Shown here: piece by piece, positions 37,180 through 48,099 of the stretch
Layout of the letters: each line of letters starts with the position of its first letter
Numbering within the stretch: position 1 is the first letter of the stretch
Origin: Icerya purchasi
Taxonomy: Eukaryota > Arthropoda > Insecta > Hemiptera > Monophlebidae
Reading direction: 5' to 3'
DNA length: 64,000 nucleotides
NCBI GenBank assembly: GCA_039619475.1
Contig: CM077116.1
Span: 455,327,576 to 455,391,575, forward strand
Notes under the pieces: model-generated
Seen by the model: the letters and a program-made list of their open reading frames with translations, nothing else
Told to the model about the DNA's origin: nothing
Database searches by the model: none
Program-made: the position numbers and the translations under genes

Positions 37180-38243
37180 TATTCTTTGTCCTCTGCGGAT
37201 TTTTCAATATTAAAAACTACAGTAATCCAATAATTCTTTTTTAGATAATGCTAATAGAGTATTCTGCATATTGTCAACGAAGATTACTAATCTTATGTCC
37301 TATTATTGTTATTTCTCCTTCCGAATCCGCGAATACTTCATGTATTACGTATACGCTGTACATAATACATATTGAATAGCGTGGGAGATGGAACAAATCT
37401 CCATCTAACTCCTTTTTAAAGTTTAAAAGGTTGTGAATTCGTGTTATTAACCTTTATTCGGCTTATGTTAATCTTATGTTATAGAGGTTGCTAATGAGCT
37501 CTATCAGACGTTCTGGTGTCTCTGTTTCTTTTAATATTTGTCGCCAAAGTATATTCCATATTAATCGAATAATGCCTTAAAAAGGTCTATAAAACTTTTC
37601 AATACTATTCAAGATAAATGCTTCCTAGTTTCCGGCCTGCCATGAATCTCGCCTGTTCTTTCGATATTTGTGTAGTATTAAATGTGCTTTGAGCCTTTCT
37701 CACATTGATATTGAGTACAATTTTATTGGTATGGATTGTAAGCGCTATTGTTCTATAATTCTCTTCCGGTTTATTAGTGATCCCTTTTTAAATGTAGGAA
37801 TAACAGCCGATTTGCACCGATCTATGGGCCATTTCCTCGCGTTCCATATTTCCTGGACATATGCTGCGCATCAAATTAATTCTATTGTCGTCTAATTCCT
37901 CTTTTCAGTTTCTTTATTCACCTCTGACTTTAAAATTTCAGGTTCACCTTCAGTTCTGTATTATTTCTTTTCTTGTATTTGTTGCTTTTCCGCTCCTGTA
38001 TATACTATCTCCACGCTTCAGTTATGTGTACCGGATTTCATTCAGTTTTCTCGTCTTCCTTTTCAATTGCTTAAGTTTTCAACTTAAATTCTCTCTTCAG
38101 GTATTTTACCGTGCTGAATAGCTTTTCAGGTTCGTTGTTTGTGGCGTGTCAGTATCGTACTTTTTAACTTATTCTTATCTTTGTTACACATATTTTTCAT
38201 TTCCTTGTTTAGATCCTTTGTTTTTGCACTATTTCCTGCCGGC
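37180..38243 (-). pseudogene. RTE-like LINE reverse transcriptase remnant
   Basis: Minus-strand broken frames from 38,240 down give GAEKQQIQEKK, GEPEILKSEVNKE, EIWNARKWPIDRCKSAVIP (RT finger block -WP--W--S--IP--KKG), a RTI-like block, KGVRWRFVPSPTLFNMY (motif B, KGVRQG--LSP-LFN) and GRRNNNRT before ICRIL. This is the order of an endonuclease-RT of the RTE-like group common in insects. Frameshifts are numerous. It runs up to the TTAA at 38,244, where a piggyBac-like element begins. The upstream endonuclease piece lies at 39.8-40.07 kb. Confidence 0.65.
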
Positions 38244-39170
38244 TTAACCGTTATGTGCACACCGGGGTGCCTAACGGTGGACATTTTGTAAACAATTTTT
38301 ATGACCCCCTCAATATTTTTCCAAATCCTCCCGGATCCTCATGATTTGACCATTTTGCTATCGAATGGTGATGTCAAAAATTTTTTTTTAAATTTTTAAC
38401 AATGAAAATTTTAATTTTGGGACACACCCGAAAACATGATTTTAGTAGAATTTCATTCTTATTACGAGTAGATATCATGCTATTAAATTATTCATTGTAC
38501 AAATAATAAATATAAATAATTATTTAAATAATAACAAATTATTATGCTGTAAAATTTATTTATTTATATGTATATATTGAAAAAAATAGATTATTACTTA
38601 TTTCATACACTCTTTACATTTTGTTACTGTACCGCATGTTCGCATACTGCTTTTTCCCAATTAGTACAACTTTTTCTAGCTTTTTTGCGTTTTTTTTTTT
38701 TTTTTTTTTTTTTATTGCTTGTTTATAACACAGATGACATAATCCAGTCACTTTTATCCGGCCTGTTGGGTCTCGCGCAGGTTGAAGCCCAGTCGGAAAC
38801 TCAATCAGAGGTGTAAAACTTGGCTGTCTAAGATACTCTCTTTGCCCAACTTCGACGAATGATGTTGCATAACTTGTCTATTTTGAGATCTATCTTCAAC
38901 TAAAGGCATCATCACTCGGCTGTATTATAAACAGCCTCCTTTCATGAGTTTTTTTTCTATCATTTTATTATTCTCGTAATAAATTACCAGTGGCCATTAG
39001 TGCGTCCGTGACACCTGTACCGATCAACCATCTGTCCATTGTATCAACCCTAGCCTTATACTTGTAAAATAAAATCATACTCGATTGTGACCGATCTGAC
39101 TTTTTTGTGCCGACCGTCTGGTGAGGTCTATGTTGATAATTTCCTATTATATTTTACATAGTCTTTACTA
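38244..39170 (-). mobile_element. piggyBac-like element, 3' part with transposase remnant
   Basis: TTAA (38244-38247), the obligatory piggyBac target, is followed by CCGTTATGTGCACACCGGGG and an imperfect subterminal palindrome ending CCTAACGG. On the minus strand, frames give MILFYKYKARVDTMDRW (piggyBac -YN--KGGVDTMD-), VTGLCHLC and RKSCTNWEKAVCEHAV, the C-terminal cysteine-rich finger of the transposase, here split by an A-rich insert (38,693-38,713 on the plus strand). The second TTAA end and the N-terminal half are missing, presumably lost when LINE family Y inserted next to it. Confidence 0.6.
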
Positions 39171-39184
39171 TGCTGAAATCGTTT

Positions 39185-39805
39185 TTTTTTTTTTTTTTTC
39201 TTTTATGGGTACGCCAACGAAGACCAACAGCCCAATCAGCCAAGGAATCTAAGTAATAGTTCAAAAGGAGAATAACAGATTTCAATCTGGTGCGAGATTG
39301 AATGAATGAAAGAAGCTAGAAAAGGAACAACTGACAAGGAAGAAAATGAGAGAACATAAGCGGCATTGTATGGAGTAGGAAGACCTAGATCCAAAAGCGG
39401 CATTGTATAGAGTAGGAAGACCAAGATCCAAAAGACGAGAATAGAAGAGAGAACGTTCTGAAGAGAGCGAGGAACATTCGAAGAAGACGTGATTGATATC
39501 ACACAGAAAAAATGAATCTTCTGGGTGAAGAGAGCACTGCGAAGAAGAGACGAGGGAAAAACGAAAAAGTGACGAAGGGAGAAAGGTATGACCGAAACGA
39601 AGACGACACATAGTGGTGATCAGGGGACGATAAAGGGAAATGTCAAACGATCTGGTCAAAGAAGGTAAGGGCTGAACGGAAAGATAAAAGGAATTCGGAT
39701 TTGAGAAAAGAAAAAAAGAAATATCCTTCCATAATCTAAGGTGAAACTGTTTGGAAATATGAAATCGTTCTTTACAGCAAATCGAACACTGGTCGTTCAA
39801 CTCTA
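39185..39805 (-). mobile_element. LINE family Y, 3' end copy with open frame
   Basis: A minus-strand frame is open for 175 codons (39282-39809): SFDISLYRPLITTMCRLRFG, then CSLHPEDSFFLCDINHVFFE with a following Cys (terminal finger), then SERSLFYSRLLDLGLPT. A 26-codon segment ending in YNAA is partly duplicated (LLDLGLPTLYNAA then SRSSYSIQCRL, with the plus strand showing GCGGCATTGTATGGAGTAGG twice). The tail reads GTTGGCGTACCCATAAAAG and A-rich. 5'-truncated. It is less decayed than the copies at 25.8 and 56.4 kb. Confidence 0.72.
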
Positions 39806-40075
39806 TCATTGCATTCTCCTAACCCACATGAATCCATGATTCCCTCCAAATAATCTTCCTTTCTTCTTTCTCCGAATTTCGCTTTTATGTACCTCCCATT
39901 ATGATCATCGGTTCATGTTTCGGTATATTTTGTATAATTTTTTCTACTTCATTGTACAATTTCTTCACCTCTTTATCCGGTGCGTCTATAATTGGTATGT
40001 ATACTTCTGGTAACTGTATTTTCTCAGTTTTTTGCATCTTTATCGTCTAAATTGTACATATATTTCTTCATGACC
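39806..40075 (-). pseudogene. RTE-like LINE endonuclease fragment
   Basis: The minus strand gives IQLPEVYIPIIDAPDKEVKK, LYNEVEKIIQNIPKHEPMII, then MGGT where GDFN is expected, and NSEKEERKIIW after it. This is the region of the AP-type endonuclease leading into the GDFNAK block. It fits as the upstream part of the LINE whose RT is at 37.18-38.24 kb, now separated by the piggyBac and LINE Y insertions. Confidence 0.55.
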
Positions 40076-41444
40076 TTCTAAATTATATAATTTTATATTT
40101 ATTTCTCGCAATATCAGTATATCATGTTCTTTTATTTTGCCACTAGTATTTTTATCTCCTCCATATTTTTTCTTATCAATTTAATATATTTTTTTTAAAC
40201 TCCCCTTTGGTAATATTTATATGTGCGATAATATTTAACTGTGCATTCATTCTTTTTTATTTTACTTATTTATTTATCCGCTTATTTTTACTTGTCTCAT
40301 AGTTTTTTCTATGCTTAACTTTTCGTATTTCCTCACTTTTTAGCCGAAAACACGATTACAAATAACAAGAAAAAAACGAAACGAACGACTGTAAGTGATA
40401 CTGAAACTTAAATGATACTTTGCACACATTTCCTAAACGGCGCGTAGAAGGCGCGCTGAAGAGATAGTCGTCACTGCCTATCTCTTATCTCATTCATTGT
40501 TCCGCTGCGTATTCTAATCCGTCCCTTTATCCGCCATTTCTACATTGGCTTCTTTCGAACGTTTCCTTTTTATTTTCCACGTCCACTCTCTCACGTTTAT
40601 TCCTCCCTATTTCAAACTGGTCGTCTCTGTCAGTACTACCGCCATTTTCAATCTCGCAATTGCGCGATACTAACTTCCACCGTACAAAGCACGTGTTAGC
40701 CCACATGCGTACCATACGCACACCGCGCTACACGCATCCTAAAAATAGATTACGGTTTTTCCTTTTTGAGAAAATGAACTATAGTTCTTAGTTCAGTTTG
40801 TTTATATCTTTTACTTGTATTGCGCCTTTTTTTTTCTATACATATTTTCCCTCTTTCGACCGATACGAAACTGTAGTTTAGATGCTTTTGCTTTTTTGTT
40901 TAGTTAGCAGTCCTTCACAATACTTCGACAGATTTCTATTGAAAAAGCACTTTCCGGTTACTTGCTGAGTCCGTGATCATGGTGGATTTCCTTTTTCTCT
41001 AACATTTCACGCGCAATTATTCTGCTCGTTTTGATAATAATTAGTTTTGATAATTTCGTATTTCTTGTCGGCTTCCGCCATTGCCACAATATCCTTTAAT
41101 TAATGCTTTTATTTGACGTCTTAATTACTATTTCTCTCAGATTTTTCTCAGATTTCTCTCGTTTATCCCATGTATAGTTCAATATTTGTTCTACGACCGT
41201 CTGTTCCAGATACGACGACTTTCATTCTTTATCTTTTTTCTTCGTTTTCGCAGCGTTAATATTTTTGCTTTCTGAGTTACCGTGTATTTATTATCGAATT
41301 CTCCTGCCATGAATTCTATGAACTTGCTAATTTTCGACATATCCTTTTTATGGCTTTCTATACTTTCGGAAACGTGATTCGCTCTTATTTTTGCTCTTCT
41401 CTTGTTTGTTTTTTTTCGTTTCTTTTCACGATAGTACTACCACT
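40076..41444. other. Unassigned, possibly 5' part of the RTE-like LINE
   Basis: A minus-strand stretch at about 41,160-41,330 gives FMEFMAGEFDNKYTVTQKAK and a Lys/Arg-rich run, which could belong to the upstream ORF of the LINE, but no motif proves it. The part at 40,440-40,740 is GC-richer with a 64-codon anonymous frame. Confidence 0.25.
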
Positions 41445-41452
41445 ACCGCTGC

Positions 41453-41711
41453 CACGGGCGTCGCCAGCGGGAGGCAGTGGGGGGCAGCTCTCCCCTCCGG
41501 AGTCTTGAAACTTTTTAATCAACTGGCCATGATGAGTATTCGTAGGCGCGTAATCGTGAATAATTTGCCACGAAATTTTAATTAAGATTTTATTCTTGTT
41601 TAATCAGATATTAAGCCCCTTTACAACTTATAAATTTTATTTTTCCTATAACACTCATATCCTCTTTCCTTACATCTTGCTCCCCTGGCCCATCGGCTGG
41701 CGATGCCCTTG
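41453..41711 (+). mobile_element. hAT-type MITE, copy 3
   Basis: The element starts CACGGGCGTCGCCAGC and ends GCTGGCGATGCCCTTG. The flanks are ACCGCTGC (41445-41452) and ACCGTTGC (41712-41719), an 8-bp target duplication with one difference. It is 259 bp and lies in the same orientation as copy 2, with short C-rich blocks instead of the long poly(C) run. The near-perfect duplication means limited decay since insertion. Confidence 0.88.
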
Positions 41712-41843
41712 ACCGTTGCTCTTACCGAACGGTACCGCTTATTTTCATTTATATAATTATTGTAAGTGGCGCGTACCGTACATGTTTTTGCGCCATTTTG
41801 CGCGATTTTTTTCTGAATCGTCCGCGTTAAGATATATATTTTT

Positions 41844-41914
41844 GACGTTTCGGCAGGATTGCACCACTGCTCATCATCGGAAGTTGATGGTCGCTACAAT
41901 TCTTCTGATACGTC
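41844..41914 (-). ncRNA. Degenerate hammerhead-ribozyme-like core, left arm
   Basis: On the minus strand the order is GACGT-A (stem III strand and cleavage position), TCAGAAG ... CTTCCGA (stem I, six of seven pairs), TGATGA (core CUGAUGA lacking its first C), GCAG ... CTGC (stem II), then C-GAAAC-GTC (core GAAA and stem III, perfect with GACGT). Two departures from consensus, the lost C3 and an extra C before GAAA, make self-cleavage unlikely. The architecture is inferred by eye. Confidence 0.35.
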
Positions 41915-42936
41915 GAAAATTAATGGAATACCCTTTTGGTGTTTTTCGTTATGATGCAATATTGTTACGATGAAGTTATTTCGAGTCTTTCTAAGATAAA
42001 CAGGTGGGAGAATTTTCTTGCAACAGCACCGTCTAGACATGTGGAAAGAGAAAAACCGATTTCTCATCCATTGCCTGTCACCGCCAGAGGTAGAGCTGCA
42101 CAAAAGAAATAATTCGGAAAAAACGAAAAATTTGAAAAAAATAAGATCCACTGTTGTTTAAATTAAAATTGGAAAAATGATAAAATACTATATTACGTTT
42201 GTCATTTGCTTATAAGTACAAGTAAGAAAAACGCATTCCTAATTACAAATAAGTTGACTTTGCTTTGTAATACATATTCATAATATATGTATTACAGAAT
42301 GAAATCGGAACGAAGTCAGAACGAAGTTAACTTATTTATAATTAGAAATGCGCTTTTCTATGTATTACAGAACGAAGTCAACTTATTTATAATTAGGAAT
42401 GTGCTTCTATCGACGTAATGTGGCACTAGCCACTAAGTCTTCCCCTCCTGCAGTAGGTTTTTGTTTCTTTTTCCTACTAAGTTAACATATCATGTCGTAT
42501 TAATCTACGTGGTAAGACTCGTGTCGCGGTACACATATTAATAATTATGCCATGAGTGTAATGTTATTATTTATGTGAATAAATCTTTCTTTCTTCTTCT
42601 TCTTCTTCTTCTTACTTGTACTTATCGTGATGTAACCAAATAACAAACGTCACATTTTGTCGCTTTTTTTCACTTTTAAATTAAACAACGCTGGACTTTT
42701 TTTCGAATTTTCATTATCGTTTTTCTCTAATTATTTCTTTTGTGCAACTACTGCAACTACCTCGGTGACAAGTAGTGAATGAAAAATCGGTTTAATGGTT
42801 TTCTACGTGTTTAGACGGTGCTGTTGGAAAGCAATCCTCCCACTCGTTTATTTGAGAATGGCACGAAATAGCTTTTCTGGATAACAATGTTACGTCATAA
42901 CCGAGAGAACACCAAAAGAGTATTTAATTCACTTCT

Positions 42937-43013
42937 GACGTCTTAGAAGAATTGCAGCGACCATCATAAGAAACAACTTTTGACGATGAGCGGTGTAATC
43001 CTTCGGAAACATC
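42937..43013 (+). ncRNA. Degenerate hammerhead-ribozyme-like core, right arm
   Basis: The inverted partner of the left-arm motif reads on the plus strand: GACGT-C with C at the cleavage position, TTAGAAG ... CTTTTGA (stem I with two G-U pairs), CGATGA (core CUGAUGA lacking the U), a weak stem II, and GGAAACATC (core GAAA, stem III with one mismatch). The right and left copies each lost a different base of the same core, which fits decay from a common intact ancestor. Confidence 0.33.
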
Positions 43014-43079
43014 GAAAATGAAATATGATATTTTAACGCGGGTAATTCCGAAAATAGTTTGAAGCAGTGGTCAAGTTTT

Positions 43080-43400
43080 GAATATTTCTTCTTCTTCTTT
43101 ATCCGCCGTCTCCAAATTGAAGGTTGGCGATCCACGATTGAAAATTTTCTTTTACAATGGCCGATCGGAGGAGTTGTATAGAAGGGCAGTCGAAAAGATT
43201 GTCCATCCATGAATTTTGTCGTCTTTCTCTCAATCTCTTCACATTTATCTTTCCTTCCAAAATGATCTTCAGAATTTCGTATTTGCGGCCTCGTATGATG
43301 TGTCCGAGGTACTGTAGCTTCCGTTTCTTGATGGTAAGCATTAATTCAAGGGTCTTTCCCGTTCTTTGAAGTACCTCAATATTAGTAACTTTTTTCACCC
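43080..43400 (-). pseudogene. RTE-like LINE ORF2 C-terminus
   Basis: A minus-strand frame is open for 99 codons: MKKVTNIEVLQRTGKTLELM, LTIKKRKLQYLGHIIRGRKY, RLRERRQNSWMDNLFDC and ending QSWIANLQFGDGG. This is the conserved C-terminus of insect RTE-like endonuclease-RTs (pattern V-N-EVL-R ... I-KRKL-YLGHI-RG--Y ... GRR--SW--NLR). A GAA-repeat follows the stop as the 3' tail. It is 5'-truncated and abuts the right arm of the inverted repeat. The frame is uninterrupted, suggesting moderate age. Confidence 0.75.
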
Positions 43401-43409
43401 ATGATAGTA

Positions 43410-45733
43410 GTCTTTAATTAATTTCGTTTTTCAAACACAACGCTACACACAAATTGATTTAAAAATAATAATATTCATAACTGTTTAGTTGTTGTTAGCC
43501 ATTAGCAGCTTTAAACAAAAACCTCTTCGACTATTGCGTCAATAGAAAGGGCGGTGGAAGACACAGCGAACGAGACTTCAGTTACCAGCAGTAGAGCACT
43601 CCTTAGGAAAATATCCTCGATCGCACTACCACCAGTTGCGTTTTACCATGTAAGTAAGCGTTATTTCACGTTGAAATCGCTTTACGAATTTAATTTTGAC
43701 TTTTTGTTTCGCTTTCGAAACCATATGACACATTTGTACGCATATTGACGCGTGGCTATCGAAACATTAAATGAGAAAATCTGTTTCCCTATAGCTGCCA
43801 CAGATCGGGCTTGTCGTCATTTGAGGGTAAAACATCTAAATTAGTAAACCGGATATTGATTTTTGATGGCATAGTGGAGAAATCTTTTGTTTGAACGGAG
43901 GAGCAATATACAAAATTGTACAGTTTCGTTATATGTCGGGTAAATTCTCAGTGTTTACACGTTGCCTATGTGACGCATATTGTGTATTTATCACTTATCA
44001 GTGACGAAAGGCTAATCGTAATGAAGCACAGTTTCCATTTAGCCGGTGCAGATTTATTAAAATAAAATCGAATAAAAGCAGTCGAAAAGAATACTACATT
44101 ACGCTGAGTTTAGGCAAAATCTGCTAGATGTCTCTGTATTGTTCTGTGTCGACGACTGGAGTTGACTTAGACTTGAGAAGTCATCGCAGAATCAACTGTT
44201 TAGAAAATCGACGCTAGAAATTAGAATTCAATTCGGACTTGTAAAGTCTGACAAACGTCAAAAAGAAACAAATTAAGTCAGGCCAATATAGACTAGTCGC
44301 CTCTGAATTCTGAAAAAGGTGGTGGCTATTTTAATTTAAAAGAAGCCTCTATCGAGTACTTTTTATTTCAGCGTAAGCATAGCTGATAAGTCTTTTTAGG
44401 CCGCGTCATCTGTTTCCGTTTGATTATCCGACTGGTGTGCTGCTATATTTCACAGCAGCAGTTATCTTTTGTTCCGGCACCTGTCACCATCACCTGTAGC
44501 AGTCGGCGGTGCGTACAATATTACATTGAATTTGTTGTTTTACAGTGAAGACGTTTTTCTGTGTATTCTGATCGGTTGCCTGGTTTTTGCCGCGCGTATG
44601 TCGGCACCTAGATGCGTCGTGTCCGTTGAAAGGAAAAGAAAACCATACACGTTTGGAAAAATCGTCGTGTTATTATTATGTAAAATTTTCGACTCCGCGT
44701 TAAAGTCACTAATAGAAATTGGTAACGCTAAAAATTAATTTAAAAAAAGCGACAGAAAACGAACCATCGACTCGAATCCGGAGTCGAAAAAGTGTCGATG
44801 ACTTATAGATAGCGTTCGACTTGTGATTCCAAGCAGGTAACAACTTACATCTACAAGATCGACTTCGTGTAGTCGCCACGCATCCCCCAAGTTCGAATCG
44901 CAAAATCTTCTATTCTGAAAGGGGGGCGGGAGGGCGAACATTTTTTTCACGTATTTATTCTTGCGTATGTAAGATTTAGTAACTGTATTTATCTCGGGAA
45001 CCGTTGTTGGCGGTTCCCCTATCGGGTTAAATATACTCATCTTTATCGGTCTGCAACCGTATGCTACTAATTTCACTTACAACACACTATACAATACAAG
45101 AACGCGAAAACGATAATCTCGCCGAAATCACTTTCACCTACATAATTCTATTTATAATTTGTAATACTTAAAGCTCTTCGTATACGTCTTCTCTCTCTTT
45201 TTTTTTTCAAATTTTGCGAAAAGCGCGCCTCTTCTGCGTGATCGTTTACAATAATGAACGGCCGATAAAATTTAAAAAAACAGCAATTCTTTTTAGATAC
45301 AAAACTGAACAATTTTTTAAATGTTATTAAAGTATTAAATAATAAAGAAATAACATCGGAACTTCATTAATCAATTCTTACGGTTAATATTATTATGTAC
45401 CTGTTTAATTTGTAATGGTATAAAAGGCTATATTTTTATAGAAATTTTAATTAAAATAGGTTCAATGGTTACGCCGTGGAAGGTAACAAGCACATTTTCG
45501 CATTTGTAATATTCCTTAGCTGGAGCTTAATAAGAATTTTACATAAAAGATGGCCCCGGGTATGTTGTTTTAACTAACCAGTGTGCAAGAAGAGAAGTTA
45601 CAAAGTTTGAAGGAGTAAAAGTTTTCTTAAAAAATGGTAAGTTTTAAACTAAACAAAAAATAATAATTATAGAAATGTACAATGTAAATAACCTAAAGAT
45701 TTTTCTCATTGTAATCCTTAAAAAAAAAATATA

Positions 45734-45779
<46 letters not shown>

Positions 45780-47585
45780 AGTGTACGTAGCAGTTTATTT
45801 CAAAATACAGAGAAAATTTTATACATATTTTATAACAAATTATTATCATCCCAAATAAAAGAATGACTTTTCATTAATATGACATATATTGTTTTTAATT
45901 AGCTTCATATTTATTTTTATTTATTAGGTAACGAGATAATACGCATCCCAAAATGTGCGCAATTGTACAATGTTGGTAATCAAATGGAAAAGTTACCGGA
46001 AGAACTGGAACAGCATTACCATAAAACTGAAACTAACCGTAATCGAAAATCAAATAATTGTGACTCGGATTCAAAAAAAAAAAAAAATAACTAAACGGAA
46101 TTTTATTTCTTTTCAACTTCAAAATTATTTTTAAAAAAATAGTAAATTCAGTTTTACTGATAAAACATTTTTCTTTTGCTTCATACAAATAGGTTCAAAA
46201 TATTGGACAGTGTTGCACTATTATTGAACTTGCTTCTCGCTTTTTCTTTTCTTTATTTAGTACAAATACTGTCTACCTACCTCAGGAGCTAAGGAATAAT
46301 TTCTAGAATTATTCAACTGGTAATGTTTGTTTTTTTTTTTTGTTTTTATTACAGTTGAATGTTGATTTTTTCTTAAAAATTTGAAACAATTTTAACTATT
46401 ACACATGCTTATAAGTTTATTTAATTACATATTTTCAGAACCTACACAGCGAACTATAATTACTAACAATTATAATGTAATGAAAAGGAGAGTATAGTAT
46501 AATAAAGATATAGTTTTGTTTTTTTTTTTAATTTTATATTGTATAAATCAGAAAAAGAAGTTTTTCAAAATCTAATTTCTAAAATAAAAAACTATTATAC
46601 ATATTTTTATAATTTTGAAACTTGTATTTTGTTGTTAATTTGAATAAACAACCTTTTACTTTTTTTTGTAATTTATTGTGATATTATTTTAATGAATTCT
46701 GTTGTCAACCAGAATTTTTCAGTTAGTATATATATATATATTGTTATTTTCACGAGTATTCAATCTTGAATAATTAAAAAAAACTTTACACAATCATTTA
46801 CTATATGAACAGAGCGAAAAATGAACACAAAACCCGGATATGTGAGTGGATATACGAGCGACAAGAAAAATTCTCAGCTAATACTTTGAAAGGGCCCTTC
46901 AATCACTCACACACATATATTCCACGCTAACACGACGAATAATACAACATATACGAAATTGTCATAAATAACGAAATAAATAAATTGATGTTGAAAATAT
47001 GTATCTTGTTCACCGATTCACTATCGACTGACTAGTATAACAGCAGAGTACAATGAGAATATGTAATAAATGAACAAATTTTGAATTATGACTTACTTGC
47101 CGGTTATATTGCCGAAATGCCGTGCCGTCTCTACAGTTCACCGAACGATTTACTGGATTTCTATTCTGAACTTGTCCGGCTTTAAACGACCTCAAACGGT
47201 TACAGGAATTATAATGCCGTTCATAATTATTTTATTATTATGATTTACCAAAATTCGACCGAATTATTGGCATGCCTTACTTATGAACTATAACAACGCA
47301 GAAACTAAAACGTGTGTAAGTAGGCAAAATTAATTAACAGGTAACTTCGACATCAGCATGATGAGAAACGAACAGTCAACTGAACAAAAAGCTTGAATAT
47401 AACTCTAAGAAAAACCAAATCTCCTTCTAAACACTATATACATTTATGAACTTTCCCTACTGGTCAACATCTTATTACTATCTCACGACACGACTCTGGA
47501 TATTCCCCTTATACACACAATGGAAGCCCACTCTTTATTAATTTAACCGATGTAATAAAAAACATATATACATTACAACTTATCG
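43410..47585. other. Unassigned DNA, no gene recognised
   Basis: About 4.2 kb. A few 60-110-codon frames (for example 44735-45076 minus, 44469-44738 plus) overlap each other on opposite strands and show no motif. The part near 44.77-44.90 kb carries GACTCGAA/GAGTCGA words similar to those at 17.1 kb. Otherwise AT-rich. Confidence 0.4.
45729..45776. repeat. (AT)n microsatellite
   Basis: An AT dinucleotide run with one GT step near its start. Confidence 0.95.
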
Positions 47586-47589
47586 CATC

Positions 47590-47800
47590 AACTTTTAAAG
47601 CTTGGTCTGCCTGCTCCTTTCAACGCCTCCTATGTTCTTTCTCTGTCTATTCTCTCAGTTGTTCCTGTTCTAGAAATGTTCCTCGATTCCATTGTCGATA
47701 AAATAAAAATATAGTTTCTATTCTGTTTCATTCATCTCTTCCATTTTGTTGTGTTAATGCTCTCCGGTAGCAAACCCAAGGGGGGTTAAAAAAAAGCTTA
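47590..47800 (+). mobile_element. LINE family Y, short 3' copy
   Basis: The plus strand gives LGLPAPFNASYVLSLSILSV and a following VPVLEMFLDSI. This aligns with the end of ORF2 in the 39.2-kb copy (LGLPTPYNAAYVLSFSSLSV). The copy is truncated just upstream. The A-rich tail is not clear and the 3' limit is approximate. Confidence 0.55.
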
Positions 47801-48028
47801 TCACAACCACATTATACCATGTATTTCTAAATGACAAAAAAAGCTTAAAATGACCAATGCCAATATTTAACACGATTTACAACCATTTATTGCAGGCCAA
47901 AAAACCCATAGCGTCTAAACAAAAGACAACGCCTATCCGTTAGGAAAATTTTGCGCATCTTTTTTTTTAAAGTTCGTAGTTCAGTTTGTGCTATTTGTAC
48001 TCGTGAAACTACAAAATATGAACATTCT
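47801..48028. other. Unassigned AT-rich DNA
   Basis: Nothing recognised. Confidence 0.3.
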
Positions 48029-48030
48029 GG

Positions 48031-48087
48031 CATAGTGGCGAAAGATCGGTGCTCGAAGGGAAGATACTTCCCCCACTATGCGAGCAC
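48031..48087. other. Interleaved inverted repeats with pseudoknot topology
   Basis: CATAGTGG (48031-48038) pairs with CCACTATG (48073-48080). GTGCTCG (48049-48055) pairs with CGAGCAC (48081-48087). Between them GGGAAG (48058-48063) pairs with CTTCCC (48067-48072) around a 3-base loop. The first two pairs are perfect and interleaved, so an RNA could form a pseudoknot enclosing a hairpin. The block is GC-richer than its flanks. Function unknown. Confidence 0.45.
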
Positions 48088-48099
48088 TTCTCCTTTGTG

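Larger units (their letters stand above)
41809..43057. repeat. Large inverted repeat with nested palindrome
   Basis: The left arm (about 41,809-42,227) and right arm (about 42,610-43,057) are reverse complements at moderate identity over more than 400 bases. Shared blocks include the CAACAGCACCGTCTA core and the inner TAAGTACAAGTAAGAA/CTTACTTGTACTTA pair. The 380-base loop contains a second palindrome: 42,226-42,275 against 42,283-42,357, centred on TACATATTCATAATATATGTA, followed by a direct copy of its right half (42,358-42,409) and a (TTC)n tail. The arms encode similar but broken peptides. It could be a fold-back element or two inverted copies of one retroelement end. Confidence 0.8.

Noticed and set aside
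41716..41973. Coding gene in the arms of the 41.8-43.06 kb inverted repeat
   Set aside because: The two arms give similar peptides only over short stretches with frame changes, and no domain is recognisable.
44469..45076. Overlapping 89-113-codon ORFs on both strands
   Set aside because: Antiparallel ORFs without motifs. At most one could be real, and nothing supports either.
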